Source: Streptococcus salivarius (lineage in GTDB: Bacteria > Bacillota > Bacilli > Lactobacillales > Streptococcaceae). From it: a stretch of DNA of 64,000 bases. The DNA lies in assembly GCF_009738225.1 (NCBI RefSeq), contig NZ_CP018187.1, positions 630,501-694,500 of the forward strand. Direction: 5' to 3'. Under the pieces are notes generated by a model that saw only the letters and a program-made list of their open reading frames with translations, did no database searches and was not told where the DNA came from. Shown one piece after another: positions 46,771 to 58,391 of the stretch. The first letter of the stretch is position 1, and each line of letters starts with the position of its first letter. Made by a program: the position numbers and the translations under genes.

Positions 46771-47721
46771 ATGTCTCGTAAAATTGGAATTATTGGTATG
46801 GGAAATGTTGGAGCTGCGGTAGCTCATGGAGCTATTGCTCAAGGTTTGGCTGATAGTTATGTCTTTATAGATATCAATGAGAAAAAGGCTGAGGCGGATG
46901 CCCAGGATTTTAAAGATGCTATGGCCAATCTGCCTAGCTATGCCAACATCGTGGTTAATGATTATGCAGCACTTGAAGATGCTGATGTGATTATTTCATC
47001 TCTTGGAAATATTCAGTTACAGCATAATGCCGGTGAGGACCGTTTTGCTGAATTTCCATTTACCCGAGAAGCTGTTTATCAGGTTTCTCAGGAACTCAAA
47101 AAATTGGATTTTAAAGGTATACTCTTGGTTATCTCAAACCCTGTAGATGCCGTATCAGCCCTCTATCAAGAGTTCACAGGTTGGCCAAGAGAACGTGTGA
47201 TTGGGACAGGGACTCTACTTGATACAGCTAGAATGAAGGCAGCGGTAGGAGATGATTTATCAGTCAATCCAAAATCAGTATCCGGCTACAATCTTGGCGA
47301 ACATGGGAATTCCCAATTTACAGCCTGGAGTCAAGTCAAGGTCAAAGGTCAAGATATTACAGCATTGACCAGTGAAGAAGAGCGTCAAAATCTTTTTATG
47401 GCTTCTATGAAGGGTGGCCACAAGGTCTTTTATGGTAAGGGCTATACTTCATACGGCATTGCCAGTGCGGCTCTTCGTTTGGTATCTATTATCCTTTCTG
47501 ATGCTCAAGAAGAAGTGGCGGTATCTAGCTATCAAGCAGCCTATCAGACCTATCTTGGCTATCCAGTTATTTTAGGGCGTCAAGGGGTGGCTGCACCTGT
47601 TCACTTGTCTTTGTCGGCTGAGGAAAATCGTCTCTTGGAGGAGTCTGCTAACTTAATTCGGAACCGTGTTCAAGAGGCAGTTGCCTTTCTAAGAGAAAAG
47701 TATACTAATACTAGAGAGTGA
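46771..47721 (+). CDS. L-2-hydroxyacid dehydrogenase (L-hydroxyisocaproate / lactate dehydrogenase family)
   Basis: An NAD-dependent enzyme of the LDH/MDH fold, 316 aa, that reduces 2-oxoacids to L-2-hydroxyacids. The NAD-binding GMGNVGAAVA is at residues 9-18, SNPVDAVSALYQ in the middle, and the catalytic His in GYNLGEHGNSQF. The close likeness to L-HicDH of Weissella confusa (remembered: RKIGIIGLGNVGAAVAHG) suggests branched-chain or aromatic 2-oxoacids rather than pyruvate. ATG 46771 is chosen for spacing to AAGGAGG; 46768 is possible. It sits between ylbF and aroA, where other streptococci have no such gene. Confidence 0.85.
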   Translation: MSRKIGIIGMGNVGAAVAHGAIAQGLADSYVFIDINEKKAEADAQDFKDAMANLPSYANIVVNDYAALEDADVIISSLGNIQLQHNAGEDRFAEFPFTREAVYQVSQELKKLDFKGILLVISNPVDAVSALYQEFTGWPRERVIGTGTLLDTARMKAAVGDDLSVNPKSVSGYNLGEHGNSQFTAWSQVKVKGQDITALTSEEERQNLFMASMKGGHKVFYGKGYTSYGIASAALRLVSIILSDAQEEVAVSSYQAAYQTYLGYPVILGRQGVAAPVHLSLSAEENRLLEESANLIRNRVQEAVAFLREKYTNTRE

Positions 47722-47760
47722 ATATTTTGACAATTCAGTCTATGGTTAGGCTTTTAATTA

Positions 47761-47769
47761 TGGTATAAT
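47761..47769 (+). promoter_or_regulatory. aroA promoter
   Basis: TGG-TATAAT extended -10, 32 bases before aroA. It suggests that aroA-aroK-pheA form a second transcription unit. Confidence 0.65.
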
Positions 47770-47798
47770 GAGAGTAACTATAAAATTTTCAGGAGTAA

Positions 47799-49559
<1,761 letters not shown>

Positions 49560-49569
<10 letters not shown>

Positions 49570-50384
49570 GTTATTTGGGCCCTAGTGGGTCGTTTACTCA
49601 TAATGCAGCCTTAAAGGCTTTTCCTGAGGCAGAATTGGTTTCTCTAGGCACCATTACTGAGGTTATCAAGTCTTATGAAGAGGGACGTGTGGATTATGCG
49701 GTCATTCCGGTGGAAAATTCCATCGAGGGCTCTGTTCATGAGAGTTTAGACTATCTCTTCCATCAGGCCGATATTCGTGCTGTGGCAGAGATTGTTCAGC
49801 CCATCAAGCAGCAGTTGATGGCGACGAAACATCATGAGAAAATTGAGAAAATCTTCTCACACCCACAGGCTATTGCCCAAGGGAAAAAGTATATTAAACA
49901 GCATTTTCCACATGCCAAGATTGAGACAACAGCCAGTACAGCCTTTGCGGCGCGTTTTGTCGCTGATAATCCAGATCAGCCATATGCGGCCATCGCTCCG
50001 CATGCAGCTGCTAAGGAATACGGTCTTCAAATCTTGGCTAAGGATATTCAGGAGATTGAAAAGAATTATACCCGCTTTTGGGTGTTGGGGAACACCGTTC
50101 CTGAGATTCCGCTCAATCAGATTGATTGCAAATTAACGCTGGCCTTGACCCTGCCTGACAATATGCCAGGGGCACTTTACAAGGCCTTATCGACCTTTGC
50201 CTGGCGAGGCATTGACTTGACCAAGATAGAAAGTCGTCCTTTGAAGACGGTACTTGGCGAGTATTTCTTTATTATTGATTGTGATTATACAAAGGAAAAG
50301 TTGGCTCAGTTCGCTCTTGAAGAGCTGACTGCAGTTGGAATTGGATATAAAATCTTGGGTGCTTACCAAGTCTATGAAATTTAA
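49560..50384 (+). CDS. pheA: prephenate dehydratase
   Basis: Converts prephenate to phenylpyruvate for phenylalanine, 274 aa. The catalytic domain has the start YLGPSGSFTH, VIPVENSIEGSVHE and the TRFWVLG motif. The C-terminal ACT domain (about 190-270) has the regulatory ESRP sequence in DLTKIESRPLKT, so feedback by phenylalanine is expected. There is no chorismate mutase domain; that step needs a separate gene not in this window. Confidence 0.96.
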
Positions 50385-50395
50385 AGGGAAATCTT

Positions 50396-51817
50396 ATGAC
50401 CAAATCTAACAATGGACCGTTTACGCATCATGAACGGTTACGTTACAGCTATCTTTTAAAAAATCTTGCTCACCTGAATGGACAGCAGGCCTCAGAATTC
50501 AATTATCTTCAAGGAAAGTTGGATGCCTATGAAGCTGAGCGGCGGTATCAAGCGCAAATAGACGACTATCAAGCAGCATGGCACCAGCCTTATGACAATC
50601 GTTCTGACTACTATCAAGAACGTGATTATGAGTCTGTCAATCAGCTAACTGAGGAAGGTTTGCCCGTCTATCGGGAGGAAGTTGCTCAAAGTAAACCTAA
50701 ACGTAAAAAGGTTCAAAGACAAGTAACTCCTTCAGCAATGTCGGCTCCAAGGTCCAAGTCGCAAGTAGCCAAGAAGAAGCGACCAAAGAAAAAGAGAAGG
50801 CTCAAGAAAGTTGTTAAGCTGGTGCTTAGTTGCTTGAGTCTTGGAGTTGTGTTCTTAGTGATAGCCATGGCCTATCAATTTTACAAGGGAACAGACCTTT
50901 CTGCTGCAGGTAATAATGGTAAATCCTATCAGCCTGCTGTAGTTGAGACCTTTAATGGTAAGGATACCAAGGATGGGGTTAATATCCTTATTCTAGGTTC
51001 TGACCAGCGAGTTAGCCAAGACTCTACCGATGCCAGAACGGACTCCATCATGGTTGTCAATGTGGGTAATAAAGAAGGTAAGATTAAGATGGTTAGCTTT
51101 ATGCGAGATACCTTGGTCAATATCAAGGGGGCTTCAGAAACCGACTATTCTCAGGACTTGAAACTTAATACGGCTTTCAATATTGGTGAGCAAAATAATC
51201 ATCAAGGGGCAGAGCTCATGCGTGAGACCCTCAAACGAAACTTTGACATTGATATTAAGTACTATGCCATGGTTGACTTTGAAACCTTTGCGACAGGGGT
51301 CGATACCCTATTCCCGAATGGTGTGGAAATCAATGCGAAGTTTGCGACCATTGATGGTAAAAAAGTGTCATCAGTACAAGTCCCAGATGATTTGAAGATG
51401 GACAAGAATGGTCATGTGCCAAATCAAACCATTAAAGTTGGTAAGCAGGATATGGATGGTCGCACCCTTCTGAATTATGCTCGTTTCCGTAAGGATGACG
51501 AGGGAGATTATGGCCGTACCAAGCGCCAGCAACAAGTGATGCAGGCTGTTATGAAGCAGCTTAAGAATCCACTTAATCTCTTCAATGGACCTGAGGCTTT
51601 GGGGAAGGTTTACTCACTGACCTCAACCAATATGAGTATGACTGATATGTTGGATTTGGGACTTTCAAATGCTGGTAGTTTCAAAAAAGGGATCAATTCG
51701 CAAACCATTCCTTCGGATGGTGATTGGATTGACAGTTATGATTTGTATGGCGGTCAAGGGATTGAAATTGATTTTGATAACTATCAGTCAAAATTAAAAG
51801 AACTAGGATTTAGATAA
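50396..51817 (+). CDS. LytR-CpsA-Psr family cell-wall glycopolymer ligase
   Basis: A 473-aa membrane protein. The cytosolic N-terminal part (1-135) is rich in Gln and Tyr, then Lys/Arg. One transmembrane helix follows at about 139-163, then an extracellular LCP domain at about 195-400 with VNILILGSDQR, DARTDSIMVVNV and ARFRKDDEGDYGRTKRQQQV, the Arg- and Asp-rich polyprenyl-phosphate pocket. LCP proteins attach teichoic acid-like polymers or capsule to peptidoglycan. It follows pheA by 11 bases, the arrangement known from pneumococcus (psr). Confidence 0.9.
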   Translation: MTKSNNGPFTHHERLRYSYLLKNLAHLNGQQASEFNYLQGKLDAYEAERRYQAQIDDYQAAWHQPYDNRSDYYQERDYESVNQLTEEGLPVYREEVAQSKPKRKKVQRQVTPSAMSAPRSKSQVAKKKRPKKKRRLKKVVKLVLSCLSLGVVFLVIAMAYQFYKGTDLSAAGNNGKSYQPAVVETFNGKDTKDGVNILILGSDQRVSQDSTDARTDSIMVVNVGNKEGKIKMVSFMRDTLVNIKGASETDYSQDLKLNTAFNIGEQNNHQGAELMRETLKRNFDIDIKYYAMVDFETFATGVDTLFPNGVEINAKFATIDGKKVSSVQVPDDLKMDKNGHVPNQTIKVGKQDMDGRTLLNYARFRKDDEGDYGRTKRQQQVMQAVMKQLKNPLNLFNGPEALGKVYSLTSTNMSMTDMLDLGLSNAGSFKKGINSQTIPSDGDWIDSYDLYGGQGIEIDFDNYQSKLKELGFR

Positions 51818-51818
51818 G

Positions 51819-51856
51819 AAAACAAGCAGGTTCACACTGAACCTGCTTGTTTTTTG
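51819..51856. terminator. bidirectional terminator
   Basis: AAACAAGCAGGTTCA pairs perfectly with TGAACCTGCTTGTTT around CAC, between convergent genes. Confidence 0.92.
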
Positions 51857-52770
51857 GTATTAAGAGCTTGTATAATCGCCTTGTATAAGAGTTTTAGAAA
51901 ATGATAGAGCAAATAGGTCATGATGCCAAGAACGAAGACGAACTCTACCTTATAAACTAATTGGGTAGCTGGATTGACTAGTCCAAGACTGGTAGTGGCT
52001 GCCTTAAAAGCATTGACACTATTGACCAAGGGAAAGCTAAAAGCTGCAAAAAGTGGCATAAAGCCTTTTCTAACCAGTTTTACGAAGAGATCAAGAGCAT
52101 AGAAAAAGAATGCTTGCGAGAATAAGAGTAGGGCAAGTAAAATAATAGTTGCAGGTCTTTGATTACTCTTGATTGAGCTGGTAATGAGAAGGGCCAGAGG
52201 TGCTGCTAAAATGGCAAGTATAGGTCGATAGAGGTGAGGGATGGCTATCTGTCTCATTCTCCACAAAACAAGTGGAAAGAGGGCCAGAGTCGCTAATGCC
52301 GTTACTCCCAGAATAAGTCCCTTGATGCTAGTTGGAACACTAGCTGGTACTGTCACAAGACTGATAGCAGGTCCAACGTAGATCACGAACCAGCTTGGAA
52401 AGACTTGGTTCAAAGATAGTGGGCGCATAAAACGCAGACTGAAAAAAATAATATAGGCAATATAAAGTCCAAGGAGCCCAACCCAAGTCACACTTAAGCC
52501 TATTTGAGCTAGTGGAAGGCGGCTGGCAAAGAGAAAGGCAGCCATAAAGTAGCTAGCAAAGGCCGAAGCAATGACTGGATTGTGCAAATCTTCCCTTACT
52601 TGTTCAAAGCCAAGAATCAAGCGTCCTAGTATAAGCATAAAACCTATACTTGCCAGAAACCAAATGCCCTGAGCAATCAGGGCATAGTGGTTTATTTGAT
52701 TGGATAAACTAAAGAGGGCAAGAACTAGACTAGATAGGGCCAAGGGAATTTTCTTAAAAAATACCTTCAT
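51832..52770 (-). CDS. TDT family transporter (TehA/SLAC1-like)
   Basis: A 312-aa membrane protein with about ten hydrophobic helices and few charged loops. The pattern fits the tellurite-resistance/dicarboxylate transporter (TDT) family, which includes TehA, SLAC1 anion channels and sulfite pumps. The solute is unknown. The ATG at 52770 (MKVFFKKIPLALSS) is chosen because the longer in-frame reading would run back into the upstream gene; AAAGG precedes it. It is the last of three minus-strand genes, 16 bases after the acyl-CoA-dehydrogenase-like gene. Confidence 0.8.
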   Translation of the reverse strand: MKVFFKKIPLALSSLVLALFSLSNQINHYALIAQGIWFLASIGFMLILGRLILGFEQVREDLHNPVIASAFASYFMAAFLFASRLPLAQIGLSVTWVGLLGLYIAYIIFFSLRFMRPLSLNQVFPSWFVIYVGPAISLVTVPASVPTSIKGLILGVTALATLALFPLVLWRMRQIAIPHLYRPILAILAAPLALLITSSIKSNQRPATIILLALLLFSQAFFFYALDLFVKLVRKGFMPLFAAFSFPLVNSVNAFKAATTSLGLVNPATQLVYKVEFVFVLGIMTYLLYHFLKLLYKAIIQALNTKKQAGSV

Positions 52771-52786
52771 TGGTCTACCGACCTTT

Positions 52787-53851
52787 CTAGCTAGCTGCAA
52801 GAATGTGACGAAGCTGTACCGCACTCGGAGATACAATTGGAAGGAAGACGCCTTCATTCCAACGACGGATAAAGCTTGACTCTGATTCTTTCAAATAGCC
52901 ACGACCACCACTAGCCTGAAGTTCGAGGAGCAGGCTGTTGGCTACGACGTCGACAATATCGATACGCAATTGGAAAAGTTCACGTGGTTTTTCAATGAAA
53001 TAATTAGCATCATTAAGACCCGCAAAGAGTTGGTCTTGAATAGCAAGAAGATTTCCACGTGTTGCTTCAAATTCCTCACGAAGAACGCTACGGTTACTGT
53101 TTAGACTAGCTTCAACCTCATCAAGAGAACGTTGTGCCAAACCAAAGGCAAGACCAAACTGGAAGCCAAGGAAGTTCGGACGTGTTTTAGCAATATAGTC
53201 TGTACCCTCTTTTGAAAGGACCCAATTAGGATCTAACTTAACGTGATCAAAAGTAAGAGAGGCAGTGTTAGCACCTTGAAGGGAAACAAATTCCAAATCT
53301 TCAGAACGGCTGAGGCCCTCAGCTTCAGATGGAATGGTGATAATCCAAGGTTGGCTACCGTCTTTAAAGTCAGCAGCAAAAAGAGCAGCGAATTTATCAG
53401 AACGAAGGTTAGTCACCCAAGGCAAACGACCATCGAGATAGTAGTCATCACCTTCTTGGCTGATAGTAACATTCAATTCTTCAATATCAGACAAGAATTT
53501 GACTGCATTAGACAAGCCAGTTCCACCAGCACGTTCACCAGTATACAATTCTTTCAACCATGTTTCACGAGGGTAAGCATTGTCGCTAGCTAGGATATAC
53601 TCGATGAAAGTACGGTGTCCCCAAGAAATAAAGGAAGCCGTCAAAGAATGTTGTGCCAATTCATTAAGCACATCAACAACTTGAGTAGGACCACCACCTA
53701 GGCCATCAAACTCAGCAGGTACGCCGATCTTAAAGACGTCGTTTTCAGCGATTTTTTCAAGAAGTTGGTCCGCAATTGGTCCAGACTCTTGGTCAATATG
53801 GTCAGCGTTGGTGTCCAACCAAGTAAGGAATTCTTTTGAAAAATGTGACAT
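52787..53851 (-). CDS. acyl-CoA dehydrogenase-like flavoprotein
   Basis: A 354-aa protein of the acyl-CoA dehydrogenase/flavin monooxygenase fold. The N-terminal helical domain contains GVPAEFDGLGGGPTQVV. The beta domain has WVTNLRSDKFAALFAA. The C-terminal helical bundle ends with ELQASGGRGYLKESESSFIRRWNEG, the FAD-binding end typical of DszC/SfnB-like members. Streptococci lack fatty-acid beta-oxidation, so a true fatty acyl-CoA role is unlikely; a flavin-dependent oxygenase or reductase is a better guess. It is flanked by an AhpD-like gene and a TDT transporter on the same strand. Confidence 0.8.
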   Translation of the reverse strand: MSHFSKEFLTWLDTNADHIDQESGPIADQLLEKIAENDVFKIGVPAEFDGLGGGPTQVVDVLNELAQHSLTASFISWGHRTFIEYILASDNAYPRETWLKELYTGERAGGTGLSNAVKFLSDIEELNVTISQEGDDYYLDGRLPWVTNLRSDKFAALFAADFKDGSQPWIITIPSEAEGLSRSEDLEFVSLQGANTASLTFDHVKLDPNWVLSKEGTDYIAKTRPNFLGFQFGLAFGLAQRSLDEVEASLNSNRSVLREEFEATRGNLLAIQDQLFAGLNDANYFIEKPRELFQLRIDIVDVVANSLLLELQASGGRGYLKESESSFIRRWNEGVFLPIVSPSAVQLRHILAAS

Positions 53852-53883
53852 AGGCTTAGGTCCTCCTCTAGTTTATCTTTGCA

Positions 53884-54432
53884 TTAAGCGAATTCTTGAA
53901 GTTCAGGGTTAATTGGTGTTTGTGCGAGATTGTTAGCGTAGTTACACAAGCTTGCAAGGCTGACACCCAAGATAACGTCAAGGGCATTTTGTGCAGTGTA
54001 GCCAGCTTCCAAGAAGTCGTTGTAGGCTTCGTCACCAACAGCACCTTTGGTATTGATCACGGCAATAGTGAATTTAGCAAGGGTATCAAGTTTTGGATCA
54101 TCTTCGATTGGTGTACGGTTACGAAGGGCTTCCAAAAGTTGAGGTGTCATTTGGATTTGCTTGATTGAAAAGGCTGTATGACCTGCCACACAGAAGGCAC
54201 AACCATTAGTAACAGCAGCTGTAATTTGAACAACCTCACGTTCAGTTGGTGTCAATGAATTGCGACGGTTGATTTCACCGACAGTACGGTAAGTTTCAAG
54301 CGCAGTTGGCGCATTAGCAAGGAGACCAATCAAGTTTGGAATGTATCCTCCATTGGCATCTTTGACTGTTTGAAGGACGTCTTTGACTTCTTCTGGTGCA
54401 GTTTCGATTGTATGAATGGTAATATCTGGCAT
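53884..54432 (-). CDS. carboxymuconolactone decarboxylase / AhpD-like protein
   Basis: A 182-aa all-helical protein with the CMD-family redox motif C-A-F-C-V-A-G-H (Cys78, Cys81, His85), as in AhpD-type peroxidases. The N-terminal APEEVKDVLQTVKDANGGYIPNL stretch also fits. A thiol-dependent peroxidase or disulfide reductase role is likely. It is the first gene of the three-gene minus-strand set, with GGAG before its ATG and a palindrome about 110 bases upstream. Confidence 0.87.
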   Translation of the reverse strand: MPDITIHTIETAPEEVKDVLQTVKDANGGYIPNLIGLLANAPTALETYRTVGEINRRNSLTPTEREVVQITAAVTNGCAFCVAGHTAFSIKQIQMTPQLLEALRNRTPIEDDPKLDTLAKFTIAVINTKGAVGDEAYNDFLEAGYTAQNALDVILGVSLASLCNYANNLAQTPINPELQEFA

Positions 54433-54541
54433 GATTATTCTCCTTTAGATAGAAACGACATCTAGCCAAGTTGCCGAGCCGTTAAATTTTTTGTCATGGA
54501 CCTATGATAGCACTGTATGACTTTTCTGAAAAATCTATATT

Positions 54542-54561
54542 ATTTATGGCCAGCCATAAAT
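54542..54561. promoter_or_regulatory. inverted repeat, candidate operator
   Basis: ATTTATGG-CCAG-CCATAAAT is a perfect 8-bp inverted repeat in the divergent region between the AhpD-like gene (minus) and rlmD (plus). The regulator is unknown. It lies about 15 bases upstream of the rlmD -10. Confidence 0.55.
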
Positions 54562-54573
54562 TTGATTTATATG

Positions 54574-54582
54574 TGCTATAAT
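54574..54582 (+). promoter_or_regulatory. rlmD promoter
   Basis: TGC-TATAAT extended -10. No clear -35; the inverted repeat occupies that position. Confidence 0.65.
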
Positions 54583-54642
54583 GGAGGGTAGTAAAAGGCT
54601 TTGGAAGATGTGCTTAAGCCCTATAAGAGTAAAGAAAGTTGA

Positions 54643-56007
<1,365 letters not shown>

Positions 56008-56478
56008 GAGTATTTAAAACACTGATAAATAAAGGGTTTTCTAGGTTGAAAGATTTTCTGCCTAATGTCTGGCAGTGCCTTTTAATCTTGAAAATCCTTG
56101 TTTTTGTTTATTGAGGAAACAGGTCGACTGTAATAAAGTGCGTGGGGTTGAGTTGACAGGTTAGATAAATTCGTAGGGTCGAGGAGATAGGATAGATGTT
56201 ATATATGAAGTAAAATTGAAATTATATGCATGTTTGGTTGTGTAAAGTTATTAGTATGTACGCGATAAATGATAATAGATCATAAATAATTGGTTTTAGT
56301 ATCTGCCAGAAGTATTTATATACTCTGGCTTTTTATTGTTTTGGTCTACTGATATTCACGATATTTAATAAGTGCTTATACATGTTAAAACATATCTATG
56401 CATATCAAAACAAATTAAATTATATACAAACATAAAAAAATGTGATAAAATTAATTATCTTATTTAAGGAGGGTGCAA
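56008..56478. other. AT-rich junction between chromosome and accessory DNA
   Basis: A gene-free stretch of 471 bases. GC content falls along it. A terminator-like hairpin, GCCAGAAGTA with TACTCTGGC and T5, is at about 56305-56336, possibly closing a lost upstream gene. The last 130 bases are very AT-rich and contain TGTGATAAAAT as a possible -10 before the HTH gene. I see no ORF, tRNA or direct repeat. The exact element boundary cannot be placed. Confidence 0.6.
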
Positions 56479-56688
56479 ATGGATAATAAGGTTGAACACT
56501 GGGTATCAAGCAAAGAGATAGCAGAGCATCTTGGTATCAATAAAGACACTTTGCATCGCTGGATTAAGAATAAGAGTATTCCTTGTCATCGTGTAGGAAG
56601 GCTTTGGAAATTTAAAATAAGTGAAATTGACGAATGGATTAAAAACGGCGGTGGAGCTAATGCTGATAAAAATAAGGGGGTTGAATAA
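56479..56688 (+). CDS. helix-turn-helix (excisionase/MerR-like) DNA-binding protein
   Basis: A 69-aa protein with one HTH_17/excisionase-type winged helix: VSSKEIAEHLGINKDTLHRWIKNKSIPCHRVGRLWKFKISEIDEWIKNG. A strong AAGGAGGGT site lies five bases before ATG 56479. Such proteins occur either as excisionases or as the first gene of restriction and defence operons. Here the following gene encodes a nuclease-like N-terminus starting two bases after the stop (TAATATG), so the second possibility is favoured. Confidence 0.8.
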   Translation: MDNKVEHWVSSKEIAEHLGINKDTLHRWIKNKSIPCHRVGRLWKFKISEIDEWIKNGGGANADKNKGVE

Positions 56689-56689
56689 T

Positions 56690-56947
56690 ATGGCGACTTT
56701 TGGAGATGCAGAGAGAAATATACAAAGATTATTGGCGATTGGACAATCGTTTGTATTATCTGGGGTAGATTACATAATCAGAAAATCTGGAAAACCTACC
56801 TGCTCAAAGGGGGAGCCTAAAACAGATATATACGTTTTAGCCGAATCAAAAGATCGTGCTTTACTTGTGGAAATAAAAATATCATTTAAGAAAGAAAATG
56901 CTGATTTTATTGGCTCTTTGTCAAATAGTGTTGATGAAGAATTTTAG
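56690..56947 (+). pseudogene. N-terminal fragment of a PD-(D/E)XK-nuclease-like protein, cut by an ISL3 element
   Basis: The frame opens MATFGDAERNIQRLLAIGQS and continues for 85 codons. The last dozen or so codons lie in the IS end, so about 74 are original. Asp in KTDIYVLAES followed by E-I-K in LLVEIKIS gives the D...(D/E)xK pattern of restriction-type nucleases. The rest of the gene is missing on the far side of the IS. It is paired with an HTH gene upstream. No family name can be given from so short a piece. Confidence 0.6.
56912..56945 (+). repeat. left terminal inverted repeat of the ISL3 element
   Basis: Begins GGCTCTTTGTCAAATAGTG and continues TTGATGAAGAATTTT. About 22 of 34 positions match the right end. 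Confidence 0.7.
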
Positions 56948-56948
56948 G

Positions 56949-56983
56949 AAGGGATTAAGCAACTAATTGTTGCTTAATTCCTT
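56949..56983 (-). terminator. hairpin at the end of the transposase gene
   Basis: GGATTAAGCAAC pairs with GTTGCTTAATTCC around TAATT and overlaps the transposase stop codon. Confidence 0.6.
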
Positions 56984-58271
56984 TTTGTTTTGGGCCAAAC
57001 ATTTTTGTTATTAAGATAATCCTGTTTCTAAAATGGTAATAGTTTTTAAAACCGTAGGCATTTCTTTTAAGCACTTTTATTTTATTGTTTATTCCTTCGA
57101 TAGGGCCATTTGTTCTAGTTGGATACTCACAAGTATTTTGAATATATGGCAAGTAAGTCATAAGAGTCTTTAATACTCTTTTTAACCCAGGAGATAGGTC
57201 TAATTGCGTAGCTGCTTCAATCGTTTCCTTGAATTCTATATAATCTCTATCCTGTATACATTCACGAAGTGAATGTACAACCTCATAATCATGTTTAAGA
57301 GATGGATTGTTTTCTAAGATATAATCCACAATTCCTTGGGTTGTCATAAAGCTTTCAAAAAGCTTATAACGATTATATTTATAGTTCTGAAGTTCATTAG
57401 GATTCTTTAAAATTAACTTCCAATAATGTTTTAACTTTCGATATAATTTAGCGTCTTTATAACGATGCTGATTCATGACACGTACCCGAGTTCGATTTAA
57501 TTCTCTATTTAAGGCTTGTACGATGTGAAAAGGATCAATGATAATTTTAGCGTTAGGAAACATTTCTTTTATTAATTGAATGTACGGTACGTACATGTCG
57601 ATAGAGATGGTTTTTACCTTTAATCTAGTCTTAGGCTCAAAACGATAAAAATATTGTTTCAAACTGTAAGATTTTCTATCTCGTACAACATCGACCAGCT
57701 TGTGTGTAGTGCTATCACAAATAATGAAGCTCATATTACTATCGGAAGATTTAACGGATTTAAATTCATCAAAACACAAATGCTCAGGTAAATCGTGTAA
57801 TGGTTTAATGGTCAATAATCGTGCTGTATCATCTATGATACGTCTTACAGTATGAACTGAAACATTTGTTTCTTTTGCGATATATGTTTCAGATACTGTT
57901 TCACTAATTTTTGATTTGATTTCATTTTTTAATCTTTTAGAGATATGACAGTGTTTTTCTACGATTCGACTAGTGTCTGCGGTAAATGAAGAGCCGCATT
58001 CTCTACAGAGAAATCTCTGCTTGCGTAGATTTAAGTAGGCCGGAAGGCCTGAAACAGAACAGAGAGTGATACGAGATGTTTTCGTGCCGTTTTTAACGAT
58101 ATTATTATTTTGGCTAACACATCCACAAACAGTACAAAATTCTGGTTTATGCGTATATGTAGCTGAATAAAATAAAGATTTTCTCTTTTTAAATACCTTC
58201 TCTTGAACTTTATTATCCCAAATCATGTTTTTATCTTTGATTAGTAGTGTAGCTTCTAGTATATTGTTCAT
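56955..58271 (-). CDS. ISL3 family transposase
   Basis: A DDE transposase of 438 aa, full length and without frameshift, so probably still functional. The N-terminal zinc ribbon has Cys pairs CTVCGC and CRECGS. A helix-turn-helix follows (SETYIAKETNVSVHTVRRII). The ISL3 catalytic core has DEFKSVKSS, SIDMYVPYIQLIKEMFPNAKIIIDPFHIV with two acidic residues, and the C-terminal EGINNKIKVLKRNAYGFKNY with the glutamate. It belongs with ISL3-type elements of streptococci, enterococci and lactococci. Confidence 0.93.
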   Translation of the reverse strand: MNNILEATLLIKDKNMIWDNKVQEKVFKKRKSLFYSATYTHKPEFCTVCGCVSQNNNIVKNGTKTSRITLCSVSGLPAYLNLRKQRFLCRECGSSFTADTSRIVEKHCHISKRLKNEIKSKISETVSETYIAKETNVSVHTVRRIIDDTARLLTIKPLHDLPEHLCFDEFKSVKSSDSNMSFIICDSTTHKLVDVVRDRKSYSLKQYFYRFEPKTRLKVKTISIDMYVPYIQLIKEMFPNAKIIIDPFHIVQALNRELNRTRVRVMNQHRYKDAKLYRKLKHYWKLILKNPNELQNYKYNRYKLFESFMTTQGIVDYILENNPSLKHDYEVVHSLRECIQDRDYIEFKETIEAATQLDLSPGLKRVLKTLMTYLPYIQNTCEYPTRTNGPIEGINNKIKVLKRNAYGFKNYYHFRNRIILITKMFGPKQKGIKQQLVA

Positions 58272-58356
58272 ATGGTCATCATCCTTTTGTTTTAGGTTTC
58301 AGCGCTTTTAATATAATGGATGTTGGCCTTTTTGTATACACAAAATAGGGTTGGTG

Positions 58357-58390
58357 GAAAAATTCCATCAACCCTAAAAATTATAGAACC
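58357..58390 (-). repeat. right terminal inverted repeat of the ISL3 element
   Basis: Read inward on minus it begins GGTTCTATAATTTTTAGGG then TTGATGGAATTTTT. A second internal copy in opposite orientation (GGGTTGGTGGAAAAA) makes a hairpin near 58350-58375. Confidence 0.7.
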
Positions 58391-58391
58391 A

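Larger units (their letters stand above)
56912..58390 (-). mobile_element. ISL3-family insertion sequence
   Basis: About 1.48 kb, the usual size for ISL3, holding one transposase gene on minus. The ends are imperfect inverted repeats: left GGCTCTTTGTCAAATAG... and right (read inward) GGTTCTATAATTTTTAGG..., both continuing with GTTGATG. No matching 8-bp target duplication is seen: left flank GATTTTATT, right flank ATACACCG. This suggests that DNA next to one end was lost or exchanged. Confidence 0.82.

Noticed and set aside
52771..52857. 29-codon extension of the TDT transporter into the acyl-CoA-dehydrogenase-like gene
   Set aside because: The added residues are not membrane-like and overlap conserved codons of the upstream gene. 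The ATG at 52770 has a ribosome site.
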